A DNA stretch of 64,000 nucleotides, taken from assembly GCA_021787565.1 (NCBI GenBank), contig JAJYLT010000011.1:28690-92689 (forward strand), given 5' to 3'. Positions 8,068-19,989 of this stretch are shown one piece after another. The stretch comes from Acidobacteriota bacterium. Its GTDB lineage: Bacteria; Acidobacteriota; UBA4820; DSQY01. Position 1 is the first letter of the stretch; each line of letters begins with the position of its first letter. The notes beneath the pieces were generated by a model, which did not search any database, had not been told where the DNA came from, and saw only the letters and a program-made list of their open reading frames with translations. Both the position numbers and the translations under genes were made by a program.

Positions 8068-9362
8068 GCCGCATCTACGTCCTGGACACGAACGTCCTCC
8101 TCCATGATCCCTATTGCATCTACAAATTCCAGGAGCACCACGTGGTGATCCCCATCTGGGTCATCGAGGAGGTGGACCGCTTCAAGCGAGACGTCACCGA
8201 GATCGGGCGCAGCGCCCGCGAGGTCTCTAGGCAGCTGGACAAGCTGAGGCGGGAGGGCCCCCTGTCGAGCGGCGTCTCCCTCCCATCGGGCGGCACGCTC
8301 CGGGTGGTGATCGAGGAGGTGGAGAAAGACCTCCCGCCCTCCATCCGGGAGGGGAGCGCGGACAACCTCATCCTGGCCGTGGCGCTCTACTTCAAGCGCC
8401 GAAAGCAGGAGGTGGTCTTCGTCACCAAGGACACCAACCTCCGCATCAAGGCCGACGCCTTCGGCATACCGGCGGAGGACTACGAGACGGACAAGGTGCA
8501 GATCGAGGAGCTCTACGCGGGGCACCGCTCCATCACGGTCCCGCGGCAGACCCTCGACGAGCTGTTCTCCAAGCGGGCCGTCGCCTGCCCCGAGCCGCTG
8601 CATCCCAACGAGATGGTGCTTCTCGTGGACGAGCAGAGCCCGTCCCACACGGCCCTCGCGCGCCATTCGCCGGAGGAGGACCTGGTGGTCCCCATCGACG
8701 ACGTGAAAGGCATGTGGGGCATCACGCCCCGGAACAAGGAGCAACGGTTCGCCCTGGACCTCCTGCTGAACGACCAGATCCCGCTCGTGACGCTGGTGGG
8801 GAAGGCCGGGACCGGCAAGACCCTCCTCGCCCTGGCCGCGGGCCTCCACAAGGTCGCGGACCAGCAGGTCTTCAAGCGGCTCCTGGTGACCCGTCCCATC
8901 TTTCCCATGGGGCGGGACATCGGCTACCTGCCGGGAGAGCTGGAGGAGAAGCTCAAGCCCTGGATGCAGCCCATCTTCGACAACCTCGAACTGCTCCTGA
9001 ACCTCTCCTACAGCAACAGGGGCCACGACGCCTACAGGGAGCTGGTGGATCAGAGGATCCTCGAGATTGAGGCCCTGACCTACATCCGCGGGCGCTCCAT
9101 CCCCCAGCAGTTCATGATCGTGGACGAGGCGCAGAACCTCACCCCCCACGAGGTCAAGACCATCATCACCCGCGCGGGGGAGCAGACCAAGATCGTGCTC
9201 ACGGGCGATCCCTACCAGATCGACAACCCCTACATCGACGCTTCGTCCAACGGGCTGACCTACGCCGTGGAGAAGTTCAAGGACCAGAAGCTGGCCGGGC
9301 ACATGAGCCTGAGCCGCGGAGAGCGCTCACCGCTCGCCGAGATCGCCGCCAACGTACTCTAA
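8064..9362 (+). CDS. PIN-domain PhoH-family ATPase
   Basis: 432 residues. An N-terminal PIN ribonuclease-like domain (about 1-150) starts YVLDTNVLLHDP, with further acidic residues (EEVDRFK, SADNLILAVA, TKDTNLRIKA) consistent with metal binding. A PhoH RNA-helicase-like ATPase (about 225-430) follows, with Walker A GKAGTGKT at about 246 and Walker B FMIVDEAQN. PIN-PhoH proteins of this type are known to unwind and cut RNA. The ATG overlaps the stop of the kinase gene by 4 bases, implying translational coupling; whether the kinase modifies this protein is speculation. Confidence 0.9.
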   Translation: MSRIYVLDTNVLLHDPYCIYKFQEHHVVIPIWVIEEVDRFKRDVTEIGRSAREVSRQLDKLRREGPLSSGVSLPSGGTLRVVIEEVEKDLPPSIREGSADNLILAVALYFKRRKQEVVFVTKDTNLRIKADAFGIPAEDYETDKVQIEELYAGHRSITVPRQTLDELFSKRAVACPEPLHPNEMVLLVDEQSPSHTALARHSPEEDLVVPIDDVKGMWGITPRNKEQRFALDLLLNDQIPLVTLVGKAGTGKTLLALAAGLHKVADQQVFKRLLVTRPIFPMGRDIGYLPGELEEKLKPWMQPIFDNLELLLNLSYSNRGHDAYRELVDQRILEIEALTYIRGRSIPQQFMIVDEAQNLTPHEVKTIITRAGEQTKIVLTGDPYQIDNPYIDASSNGLTYAVEKFKDQKLAGHMSLSRGERSPLAEIAANVL

Positions 9363-9383
9363 GGCGGCCGAGGGGAGGCGGTT

Positions 9384-9977
9384 GTGAAGGGGAGCCCGGA
9401 GTCGCCCCATTCCGAGACGCGCGCGCGCGGCCCGTCCTTTCTTCGGGTGGCCGTGGCGGCCCTGGCCCTGCTCACGGCGGTCGCGGCCTGGGCCGCGGGC
9501 CCCTACGTCGAAGGCCTCACCTGGGAATACCGGGGCCGGGACCTGGTGGCCTCCTTCGGCGTGGGGGACGCGCTGGACCGGCCCGACCTGAAGGAGCTCA
9601 TCCAGTCCACCCAGCCCGTGAACCTCTTCTTCACCGTGGAGGTGGTGAAGCACCGCACCCTCTGGAAGGACAAGCTGGTGGTGCGGCACGTGGTCGTCCA
9701 CACGGTCCGCTTTGACAACCTGACGCGCCAGTACTCCCTGGAAACCCAGGTGGACGACAAGGTCACCGACCAGAGGGCGGTGGGGAGCTGGGCCGAGATG
9801 GCCAGCTACATGAAGGAGGTCAAGGATCTCACGGTGACCTCCGTGGCCAACCTCGAGCCTTCCGAGGGCGGCTATTCCATCCGGGTGAGGGTGCACGTGC
9901 TCACCAATTTCGTGCTCTGGATCTTCCCCTGGGACGTCCAGACGCCGTGGGTCAGCCAGACCCTCGAGACCCCATGA
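9384..9977 (+). CDS. DUF4390 exported protein
   Basis: 197 residues from GTG, with GGGGAGG nearby. A basic N-terminus and one hydrophobic helix (about 20-38, ending AAWAAG) indicate export or an N-terminal anchor. The body (YVEGLTWEYRGRDLVASFGVGDAL..., LVVRHVVVHTVRFDNLTRQY) matches DUF4390, whose biochemical role is not known. The family is typically found directly before NtrY-like histidine kinases, as here, where the stop overlaps the kinase start (ATGA). A role as a periplasmic input to that kinase is a reasonable inference. Confidence 0.82.
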   Translation: MKGSPESPHSETRARGPSFLRVAVAALALLTAVAAWAAGPYVEGLTWEYRGRDLVASFGVGDALDRPDLKELIQSTQPVNLFFTVEVVKHRTLWKDKLVVRHVVVHTVRFDNLTRQYSLETQVDDKVTDQRAVGSWAEMASYMKEVKDLTVTSVANLEPSEGGYSIRVRVHVLTNFVLWIFPWDVQTPWVSQTLETP

Positions 9978-12088
9978 GGCCGCGCCTGACCCCCCGCACC
10001 TTCATGATCCTCATCGCCTGCGTGGGCCTGCTCATGGTGGGCGGGTTCATCCTGGTGATACGGCGCCAGCAGGAGGCGGAGAACATCACGCCCGCCGGCA
10101 ACTACCTCCTCACGGCCCTCTCGCTGGTGAACCTCCTGCTCATGATGGTCCTCCTCTTCGTGCTCTTCCGCGAGCTGATGAAGGGCTTCATCGCGTGGCG
10201 GAGGCAGCGGGAGGGCGCGAGGTTCAGGACCCGCCTGCTGACCGCCTTCGTCCTCCTGGGCCTCCTCCCCTCGCTCCTGCTCTTCGTGAGCGCCATCCTG
10301 TTGATCGAGTCCACGGTGGACCGGTGGTTCCGTTCCCCCGTGGGCACTGTGGCCTCGGCCAGCCAGGAGCTCGTGGACAAGACTCTCGACATGGTGCGGG
10401 ACGAGAGCTACAGGAAGGCCAAGGCCCTCGCCTGGCAGCTGAAGAAGATCTCCCCCGAGCTGCGGCCCGCGCTCACCAGCCACCTATGGCAGGCGGGCGA
10501 CATGGACGCCGTGGCCCTCATCAACCGCGACGGGAGCGTCCTCACCAAGATGCCCCCGGAGTTCCCCGCGCCCACGGCCTACAAGGTGGACAAGATCTTC
10601 CAGCCGGGCGGGCTCCTGGGCTGGATCGACCTGACCCCGGTGCCCACGGTGGTGAGCGGCGTGGAGGTGGACGACCACACGGGGATCATGGTGGGGATGT
10701 TCCTGCCGAAGGGGCTCTTCGCCCAGGCCAAGCTGATCTCGGACAACAACAAGCAGTACCTCCAGATCCACAGCCAGAGGCAGACGCTCAAGATCTCCAT
10801 GATCTCCTCCTTCCTGGCGCTCACGCTGCTCGTGACCTTCGTGGCGGTCTGGATCGGCTCCCAGCTCTTCCGGGAGGTCAGCGTGCCGCTGCAGCTGCTG
10901 CTGGAGGGCACGCAGGAGGTGTCGAGGGGCAACCTGCTGCACCGGATCAGCTACGACGGAAGGGACGAGATCGGCCAGGTGGTCTCCTCCTTCAACCAGA
11001 TGACCCACGAGCTCGAGGCCAGCAAGGCCGAGCTGGAGCGGAGCAACGCCGAGATCCGCGCCGCCTCGGAGTCGGCGGAGCGAGGCCGGCGCTACATCGA
11101 GACCCTCCTCGAGACCCTGAACATCGGCGTCATCTCCACGGACGCGGACGGTCAGCTCAGGACCCTCAATCCGAAGGCGCGCGACATCCTGGACATGCAC
11201 CCCGGCGAGCCCATGAGGAACCTCGTCTCCCGGCCCGAGTGGGGCCCCATCGGGTCGGTCATCGCGGGCGCCGCCAAGCGGAGCGTGGCCAATCGAGAGG
11301 TCATGCTCAACACCCGGAGGGGCCACGTGATCCTCTCCGTCACCGTGACTCCGTTGAAGGGCCCGGACGGGAAGGTGTTCGGGAGCCTGATCATCCTGGA
11401 GGACATCAGCGACCTGGCCAGGGCCCAGCGCATAGCGGCCTGGCAGGAGGCGGCCCAGCGGATGGCCCACGAGATCAAGAACCCGCTGACGCCGATCCGC
11501 CTGTCCGCCCAGCGCATCCGCAAGAAGGTCCGGGAGGGCGCCTCCGATCTGGAGTCCGCGGTGATGGAGGGCACCACCACCATCGAGCGGGAAGTCGAGG
11601 CCATGATGACCATCGTGAACGAGTTCTCCCGCTTCGCGCGGCTTCCCGAGGTGCACCCGAAGGCCGCCTCGCTGCCCGCCCTCATCCAGGCTACCGTCGC
11701 CTCCTACCGCGCCGCCTCCTCCACCGTGGACTTCCGGCTGGACCTGCCCAGCGACTTCCCCCCGGTGCGGCTCGACAAGGAGCAGATGGGCCGCGTGTTC
11801 AAGAACCTCTTCGAGAACGCCATCCAGGCCATGGACACCTCGGGGCAGCTCTTCGTCGGGCTGGCCGAAGAGGCCGGCCAGGCGGTCGTCACGCTCAGGG
11901 ACACGGGGCCGGGGATCCCTCCCGAGGCCCGCTCCAGGCTCTTCCTTCCCTACTTCTCCACCAAGCGCAAGGGCACGGGCCTGGGGCTGGCCATCGTGGC
12001 GCGCATCCTGGAGGAGCACGGGGGGACGATTCGCGTGGACGAGGAGTACCGGGACGGGGCGGGCTTCATCGTGACGCTTCCGATCTGA
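9974..12088 (+). CDS. ntrY: NtrY-like sensor histidine kinase
   Basis: 704 residues. Transmembrane helices at about 10-30, 42-65 and 85-107 are followed by an extracytoplasmic segment and a fourth helix near 275-295. Then come HAMP (about 300-350), PAS (about 375-480), HisKA with AHEIKNPLTPI (His about 499) and HATPase_c with FENAIQAM, DTGPGIPPE and GTGLGLAIV. This is the NtrY architecture, coupled to the sigma-54 regulator 10 bases downstream. The ATG at 9974 overlaps the DUF4390 stop. The signal sensed cannot be read from the sequence. Confidence 0.92.
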   Translation: MRPRLTPRTFMILIACVGLLMVGGFILVIRRQQEAENITPAGNYLLTALSLVNLLLMMVLLFVLFRELMKGFIAWRRQREGARFRTRLLTAFVLLGLLPSLLLFVSAILLIESTVDRWFRSPVGTVASASQELVDKTLDMVRDESYRKAKALAWQLKKISPELRPALTSHLWQAGDMDAVALINRDGSVLTKMPPEFPAPTAYKVDKIFQPGGLLGWIDLTPVPTVVSGVEVDDHTGIMVGMFLPKGLFAQAKLISDNNKQYLQIHSQRQTLKISMISSFLALTLLVTFVAVWIGSQLFREVSVPLQLLLEGTQEVSRGNLLHRISYDGRDEIGQVVSSFNQMTHELEASKAELERSNAEIRAASESAERGRRYIETLLETLNIGVISTDADGQLRTLNPKARDILDMHPGEPMRNLVSRPEWGPIGSVIAGAAKRSVANREVMLNTRRGHVILSVTVTPLKGPDGKVFGSLIILEDISDLARAQRIAAWQEAAQRMAHEIKNPLTPIRLSAQRIRKKVREGASDLESAVMEGTTTIEREVEAMMTIVNEFSRFARLPEVHPKAASLPALIQATVASYRAASSTVDFRLDLPSDFPPVRLDKEQMGRVFKNLFENAIQAMDTSGQLFVGLAEEAGQAVVTLRDTGPGIPPEARSRLFLPYFSTKRKGTGLGLAIVARILEEHGGTIRVDEEYRDGAGFIVTLPI

Positions 12089-12098
12089 AGGAGCGAGC

Positions 12099-13458
<1,360 letters not shown>

Positions 13459-13475
<17 letters not shown>

Positions 13476-14745
13476 GGCCACCAAGGAGATCACGCTGAAG
13501 ATCGTCTACTACGGCCCGGGCCTGTGCGGGAAGACCACCAATCTGGAGTACATCTACGGAACGGCCAATCCCGAGAAGAAGGGCAAGCTCCTCTCCGTGG
13601 CCACGGAGACCGACCGGACGCTCTTCTTCGATTTTCTTCCCATGGAGCTGGGCACCATCCGGGGCATGCGGGTAAGGGTGCAGCTCTACACCGTGCCCGG
13701 GCAGGTCTTTTACGACGCCACCCGGCGCATCGTGCTGCGCGGAAGCGACGGGGTGGTCTTCGTGGCTGACTCCCAGAGCGCGATGATGGACGCCAACCTG
13801 GAGAGCCTGGAGAACCTCAAGCAGAACCTTCGCCTGAACACCCTGGACCCCGACGGCATCCCGCTCGTGCTGCAGTACAACAAGCAGGACCTCCCCAACC
13901 TGGCCCCCCTGGAGGAGATGGACGCCAAGCTCAACTGGCGGGGCGTGCCCTCCTTCACCTCGGTGGCCACGGCGGGGCAGGGGGTCAACGAGACCCTCCG
14001 CAAGATCATCGAGCAGGTCATCCGCAAGCTCCAGGAGAGCGAGGAAAGCCTGAAGGCGGCCAAGCGCGTCAGGCGTCCCGGGTCGTACGGCGAGCCCGAG
14101 GAGGACCGGCCCCCCTCGGGAGAGCGGCCGATCGTCACGGCGTCGGCGGCCCAGGGCGGAGAGGGGATCGGCCGCGAGGCGGATTCGGGCGAGCGGATCG
14201 CCCCGGCCGGGGCCATCCCGGAGCCGGCTCGCGAGGAGCCCGCCGGACGTGCGCCCGTGTGCCCCGCGCCGCCCGTTCCGGAGCCATCGCCTACAACGGG
14301 CCCCGAGGCCACGTGGCCCTCGCCACCGGCGGGGCCCGCCGAGGAACCCGAGGTGGATTTCGACCTGGACGCCGCTTCGGCGGAGGGCTCGGCCGTCGCG
14401 GTGAAGGTGGAGGCGGGCCTGTCGGCGGAGGATGCCGAGGATCTCGATCTGGAGCAGGCGGCCCCGGCGGGTGAGGAAGAGGCCCGCGGGGCAGCGAGGC
14501 CGGGGCAGCGGCTGGCGCCCTCCGAGCCCATCGCGCCGGGGATCGAGCTGGAGACGCCGCTTTCGGAGATCGCGCAGCCCGAGCCCCCGCTTCCCGGAGC
14601 GTCCAAGGCGGATCTGCGTTCCTTGGCCGACGGCCTCGACCACTGCCTCGCCAAACTCCGCGAGGCGACCGGCGAGGTGGAGGACCTGCGGGCGCGCCTT
14701 CGCGCCCTGGAGGCGAAGGCCGGAGAGCCCGGGATTGAGGCGTAG
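13459..14745 (+). CDS. MglA-like small GTPase with long C-terminal extension
   Basis: About 428 residues. The start ATG at 13459 (or 13465) overlaps the end of the response-regulator gene and has AGGAG upstream. Residues about 1-195 are an MglA/Ras-like GTPase: P-loop GPGLCGKTTN, TVPGQVFYDATRR, VADSQ, NKQD and SVATAGQGV. MglA proteins set cell polarity and motility in myxobacteria. Residues about 200-375 are acidic, Pro/Ala/Glu-rich and low in complexity. The last 45 form a predicted coiled coil (DHCLAKLREATGEVEDLRARL). No MglB partner is visible in the window. Confidence 0.88.
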
Positions 14746-14811
14746 CCGGCGCCCCGGACTCGGCAGCGCCGGAGGCGGGTATGGTATGGTAATAGATCGG
14801 AAAGGGCGGTC

Positions 14812-15617
<806 letters not shown>

Positions 15618-15621
<4 letters not shown>

Positions 15622-16415
15622 AGCGGGTCCTCACGGCGATCGTGCTGCTTCCCATCTTCATCCTGGTCGTGCTGGCCAAGGGCCCGATCTACTTCACGGC
15701 CCTCGTGTGCGTGGCCGCCGTCCTGGCGGCCTGGGAATTCGAGGCGGTGGCCGTCCGGTCCGGCGCCCCCCCCTTCCGCTTCTTCGTCTGCCTGCTCTCC
15801 GTGGCCCTGCTGGGCTCCTGGCTCTGGCCCGTGCAGATGGCGCCGGAGAGGGTCCTCTCGGCGGCCTTCCTGGTGCTCCTGGTGTGGGGGCTCTCCACGA
15901 AGACCGACCTCAAGGTCATCCTGGCCTCCCTCTCGGCGACCCTCTTCGGGGCTCTCTACGTGGGGTTCCTGCTCGGATTCATGCTGGGCCTCCACCAGGT
16001 GGAGGGAGAGGGCGCGCAGCTCATCTTCCTCCTCTGCATCGCCATCTGGGTGGGAGACAGCGCCGCCTACTACGTGGGCAGCACGCTCGGGAAACATAAG
16101 CTCTATCCGCGCGTTTCTCCCAAGAAGACGTGGGAGGGGGCGGTGGCTGGCGTCGCGGGGAGCGTGCTGGCGGCGGCCGTCGTGAAGATGACCTTCTACG
16201 CGTCCCTTCGCTGGGAGGACGTGGTGGTGCTCGGCATCCTGCTCTCCATCGTGGGCCAGCTCGGAGATCTCTTCGAGTCCCTACTCAAGCGGGGCGCCGG
16301 CATCAAGGATTCGTCCAATCTCCTGCCGGGGCACGGCGGCGTGCTGGACCGGCTGGACAGCCTGCTCTTCAACGGACCTCTGCTCTACTACTACCATCAG
16401 GCGTTCATGCGATGA
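15618..16415 (+). CDS. cdsA: Phosphatidate cytidylyltransferase (CDP-diglyceride synthase)
   Basis: 265 residues from GTG, overlapping the uppS stop by 4 bases (GTGA). Makes CDP-diacylglycerol from CTP and phosphatidic acid in the inner membrane. Multiple hydrophobic helices cover the length, and the C-terminal CDS signature SLLKRGAGIKDSSNLLPGHGG is complete. The ATG of dxr overlaps its stop. Confidence 0.95.
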
Positions 16416-17575
16416 GCGTCGGGATTGCAATCCTCGGATCGACGGGCAGCGTGGGGGAGACCACCCTGAGGGTGGTCCGGAACCTCCGGGACGAGTTCCA
16501 CGTCGTGGGCCTGGCCGCCGGCCGGAAGGTCGAGCGGCTGGCGGAGCAGATCCGCGAGTTCTCCCCGCGGGTGGTCTCCGTGGCCGATCAGGCCGACGCC
16601 GCGGCGCTACGGAGGCAATTCCCCGGCGTGGAGATCTACCACGGGCTCCACGGGGCCTCCCTGGTGGCGGATGCCCCCGAGGCCAAGGTGGTGATGGCCG
16701 CCATCGTGGGCGCCGCCGGCCTCGAGCCCACCTACCGGGCGGTCCAGCGGGGCAAGCGCGTGGCCCTGGCCAACAAGGAGTCCCTGGTCATGGCGGGCCG
16801 CCTGGTGATGGAGGCGGCGCGCCGGTCGGGCGCCGAGATCCTCCCCGTCGACAGCGAGCACTGCGCCGTCTTCCAGTGCGTCCGCGGCGAGAGCAAGAAG
16901 CACATTCGGAGAATCCTCCTGACGGCCTCCGGCGGCTCCCTCCGGGACCGCCCCGTCGAGGCCATGGCCAGCGCGTCGGTGAAGGAGGTGCTCGCCCACC
17001 CGACCTGGAAGATGGGCCGCAAGATCACCGTGGATTCGGCCACCATGATGAACAAGGGGCTGGAGGTCATGGAGGCGCACCACCTCTTCGGCGTGCCCGC
17101 CGAGCGCATTCACGTGGTCATGCACCCGCAGAGCGTCGTCCATTCTCTGGTGGAGTACGTGGACGGTTCCATGATGGCCCAGATGGCCACCGCGGACATG
17201 GCGCTGCCCGTGCAGTACGCCCTCACCTACCCGAGCAGGAGCCCCGGCGTTCAGGAGTTCCTGGACCTGACGGCCATCTCCTCCCTCACCTTCTCGGAGC
17301 CCGACCCCCTGCGATACCCGTGTCTCGGTCTCGCTCGCCAGTCCATGGAGGGCTCGGAATCCCATATGATCGCCCTGAACGCGGCGAACGAGGTGGCCGT
17401 CAAGGGCTTTCTCGATGGTGTTATCCCGTTCGGCGGCATCCCCGACCTCATCGGGCGGGTCCTGGACGCCACCATGCCCACGTCCCCCTCCTCCCTGGAG
17501 GAGGTGCTGGCCCTGGATCAGGCCGGGCGCGCCGCGGCCCGGAAGGTCCTTTCGGCTATGGAGAAGAATTCTTGA
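16412..17575 (+). CDS. dxr: 1-deoxy-D-xylulose 5-phosphate reductoisomerase
   Basis: 387 residues; second step of the MEP isoprenoid pathway, feeding the uppS product line. NADPH-binding GSTGSVGETTL at the N-terminus, LANKESLVMAG, the catalytic-site segment PVDSEHCAVFQ (the usual Ser or Asn after SEH is Cys here), TASGGSLRD, and PTWKMGRKITVDSATMMNKG. The start at ATG 16412 overlaps the cdsA stop by 4 bases; the stop overlaps the TTG of rseP. Confidence 0.96.
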   Translation: MSVGIAILGSTGSVGETTLRVVRNLRDEFHVVGLAAGRKVERLAEQIREFSPRVVSVADQADAAALRRQFPGVEIYHGLHGASLVADAPEAKVVMAAIVGAAGLEPTYRAVQRGKRVALANKESLVMAGRLVMEAARRSGAEILPVDSEHCAVFQCVRGESKKHIRRILLTASGGSLRDRPVEAMASASVKEVLAHPTWKMGRKITVDSATMMNKGLEVMEAHHLFGVPAERIHVVMHPQSVVHSLVEYVDGSMMAQMATADMALPVQYALTYPSRSPGVQEFLDLTAISSLTFSEPDPLRYPCLGLARQSMEGSESHMIALNAANEVAVKGFLDGVIPFGGIPDLIGRVLDATMPTSPSSLEEVLALDQAGRAAARKVLSAMEKNS

Positions 17576-18918
17576 TCGTCCTGAACTTCCTCTACGCCCT
17601 GCTCTCGTTCGTCCTGCTGCTAGCCGTGCTGATCATCGTCCACGAGTTCGGCCACTACCTGGCCGGGCGCCTCCAGGGCTTCGCCATCGACGCCTTCTCC
17701 GTCGGGTTCGGCCCCAAGCTCCTCGAGGTGAAGGGAAAGTACAACCCGTGGCAGTTCCGGTGGATCCTCCTGGGCGGCTACGTGAAGTTCCGGGAGGAGG
17801 TCGGGGAGGGCGGCGACGCAGGAGAGGATGCCCCCTCGCAGCCCCAGGGCCCCGGCGAGCCCTTTTTCAAGAAGAAGCGGTGGCAGCGCTTCATCGTCAT
17901 GATCATGGGGGTCACCTTCAACGCCCTGCTGGCCTACGGAATCTACTCCTCTCTTGCGATGTACGGCATGGAGGAGTCGGTTCTCCGCGACCAGCCTCCC
18001 GTCGTCGGATGGGTGGCGCCCAGTCTGCCGGCGGCCAAGGCGGGGATCGAGGCCGGCGACCTGCTCTACAGCCTGGACGGCCGCCACGTCTCGAACTGGG
18101 ACCAGGCCAGGGAGCAGATCTACACGCTGACGCTGAGGCCCTACAACGTGGTCGTGATCCGCGACGGGAGGAAGCGGACCTTCCGGGTCGCGCCCGAGAC
18201 GGTCACCATGATGCACCAGCCCATGGGGGAGATCGGGGTCTTTCCGCAGCTACCGCCCGTCATCGGGGGGGTGGCGGCGCCCTCGCCGGCGGAAGCTGCC
18301 GGGATCCAGCCGGGCGACCGGATCGTGAGCGTGGACGGGCAGCGCTTTCAGTACTGGGACCAGTTCTACCAGGCCATGCTCCAGGGGAAAGGTGATCCCC
18401 GGCACTTCACCATCGAGCGCGGCGGAAAACTGCTGAACTTCACCATCACGCCCGAGTGGAACGCCCAGGCCGGCCGCTACCTCATCGGAGTGGCGGCGCA
18501 GGAGAGCACGTGGGTCCGCTACCCCTTCCCCTCCAACCTGGGCAAGGCCTGGCGAATGATCGCCGACCAGTCCACCCTCACCTACCGGGCCATCCAGGGG
18601 CTCTTCCAGCGCAAGATCTCCCTCCAGTCCATGCAGGGGCCCGTGAGCATCGCCTACATCACGGCCCAGGCCGTGAGGGCCGGCTTCTACAGCATTCTGT
18701 ACTGGATGGCGCTGATCTCGCTGCAGCTCGCCCTCGTGAACCTCCTGCCGGTCCCCGGCCTGGACGGCGGGCAGATCCTGATCCTGGCGGTGGAGGGGGC
18801 GATCCGGCGGGACCTCCCGACCGTGGTGAAGGAGCGGATCATCATGGCGGGCTTCGCGCTGGTCATGGTCTTCTTCGCGGTGGTGCTCTTCGTGGATACG
18901 GCCAAGTTCTTCCACTGA
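17572..18918 (+). CDS. rseP: Site-2 intramembrane zinc protease RseP
   Basis: 448 residues. Cleaves membrane-embedded anti-sigma factors or signal-peptide remnants. The first helix holds HEFGH (zinc ligands), the C-terminal helix holds NLLPVPGLDGGQ (third ligand Asp), and two PDZ domains sit between (AAKAGIEAGDLLYSLDG and AEAAGIQPGDRIVSVDG). The start is TTG at 17572, overlapping the dxr stop as TTGA, with GGAG eight bases upstream. It closes the uppS-cdsA-dxr-rseP block. Confidence 0.95.
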   Translation: MIVLNFLYALLSFVLLLAVLIIVHEFGHYLAGRLQGFAIDAFSVGFGPKLLEVKGKYNPWQFRWILLGGYVKFREEVGEGGDAGEDAPSQPQGPGEPFFKKKRWQRFIVMIMGVTFNALLAYGIYSSLAMYGMEESVLRDQPPVVGWVAPSLPAAKAGIEAGDLLYSLDGRHVSNWDQAREQIYTLTLRPYNVVVIRDGRKRTFRVAPETVTMMHQPMGEIGVFPQLPPVIGGVAAPSPAEAAGIQPGDRIVSVDGQRFQYWDQFYQAMLQGKGDPRHFTIERGGKLLNFTITPEWNAQAGRYLIGVAAQESTWVRYPFPSNLGKAWRMIADQSTLTYRAIQGLFQRKISLQSMQGPVSIAYITAQAVRAGFYSILYWMALISLQLALVNLLPVPGLDGGQILILAVEGAIRRDLPTVVKERIIMAGFALVMVFFAVVLFVDTAKFFH

Positions 18919-18943
18919 TCGGCCTGGGCGGGGGCAGGTGAAG

Positions 18944-19258
18944 ATGGCGGCGAGCGACATCTTCGAACCGTTCGAGCGGCTCGTTTCCATGCGGATCCTG
19001 GGCCGAGAGGCGAAGGTTCCGGAGAACAACCTCCTCCTCAGGTGCTACCAGTACCTCGCGCCCCAGATCGTCCCCTACGGTGACTTCTGCTGGAACGCCG
19101 ACTGCCGGAACTGCGCCGTGACGCTCCTGCGCTCGGGTCGCACCGAAGAGGTGCTCTCCTGCCAGACAATCGTCCGGGAGGGGGACGAAATCGTGGATCT
19201 GGGGCCCGAAGTGGAGTATGTACTGCTCCCCTGGCTCCAGGGATGGGAAGGTCCATGA
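18944..19258 (+). CDS. Small [2Fe-2S] ferredoxin-like protein
   Basis: 104 residues from ATG 18944 (GTG 18938 is an alternative). Contains C-X4-C-X2-C (CWNADCRNC) followed 15 residues later by a fourth Cys (LSCQT). This is the plant-type [2Fe-2S] spacing, with the short last interval seen in NuoG/SdhB-type domains. It is a stand-alone domain with no fused oxidoreductase. Its stop overlaps the start of the next gene, so the two are probably expressed together. The redox partner is unknown. Confidence 0.65.
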   Translation: MAASDIFEPFERLVSMRILGREAKVPENNLLLRCYQYLAPQIVPYGDFCWNADCRNCAVTLLRSGRTEEVLSCQTIVREGDEIVDLGPEVEYVLLPWLQGWEGP

Positions 19259-19890
19259 TGACCGCCTCCATTGAGCTCCACCGTCCGGGCTGGCCAGGGC
19301 GGCTCGAGGAGGCCATGGCCTCGGGCGCGGCCATCGTCCTGGCCGCGGGGGGAGCCGCCGAGTGTCCTCCCGTCACGGGGGATGCGGTGGAGGCCCTGCT
19401 CCGCCACCCATGGCCCGTCCTGGGCGTGGTGGCGGGACGCGTGGGAGCCGGCGCCAGCCCCCTGTTCCTGGCCTGCGACGGTCTCTCGTGGTGCCGGGAC
19501 GGGGTCTTGGAGCTGCGGCCGGAGGGCCGGGGCGAGGCCACGCTGCTGGCGTGGCGCCTGGGCGCGGCGGGGGCCGCGCGGTGCTGGTTCGGCGGAGGGC
19601 GCCTGACCCCAGCCGTGGCGCGCTCCTCGGCCTGGATTCGCACCACCCGTTCGGGGTATGCCGAAGCCCTGGAGCAGACGCTTCACGCCTTCGGGGGATT
19701 CTCGCCCACCGCCCTCGGTCTCTTGCGCGAACTCCTGATCCACCAGCACGGGCTCGCGACGGGACCGGCCCTGGCCCTGGAGCGGCGCGCCTTCAGCCTC
19801 CTCTTCGCCTCGGGCGAGCCGCTGGAGGGGATAGGCGCCTTCCTGGAGCACAGGCCGCCGCGGTTTGGGATAGTGAGAAGTGAGAAGTGA
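19255..19890 (+). CDS. Divergent crotonase (enoyl-CoA hydratase/isomerase fold)
   Basis: 211 residues from ATG 19255 (ATG 19258 is also possible). HPWPVLGVVAGRVGAGASPLFLACD corresponds to the crotonase oxyanion-hole region, and the C-terminus ALERRAFSLLFASGEPLEGIGAFLEHRPPRF is a standard crotonase ending. The central part is shorter than usual (crotonases are about 255-260 residues), and the usual catalytic Glu pair is not evident, so activity is doubtful or altered. The stop codon lies inside an AGTGAGA heptamer repeat, so the last residues (VRSEK) may come from the repeat. Confidence 0.62.
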   Translation: MMTASIELHRPGWPGRLEEAMASGAAIVLAAGGAAECPPVTGDAVEALLRHPWPVLGVVAGRVGAGASPLFLACDGLSWCRDGVLELRPEGRGEATLLAWRLGAAGAARCWFGGGRLTPAVARSSAWIRTTRSGYAEALEQTLHAFGGFSPTALGLLRELLIHQHGLATGPALALERRAFSLLFASGEPLEGIGAFLEHRPPRFGIVRSEK

Positions 19891-19894
19891 GAAG
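19872..19894. repeat. Heptamer tandem repeat (AGTGAGA)
   Basis: Three copies spanning the stop codon of the crotonase-like gene. Confidence 0.7.
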
Positions 19895-19903
19895 GATGGC
19901 TGT

Positions 19904-19932
19904 TTGGCGGTGGTTGGTCCGGCTGGTATAGT
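19904..19932 (+). promoter_or_regulatory. Sigma-70 promoter of the acyl-CoA dehydrogenase gene
   Basis: TTGGCG, 17-bp spacer, TATAGT (5 of 6). It lies about 58 bases before the ATG, with an AAGGAGAA ribosome site between. Confidence 0.65.
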
Positions 19933-19989
19933 AGGCTCTCTCATCGCTCAAACCACGCTGCGAGAGAGATCACCGAAGGAGAACGGGCC

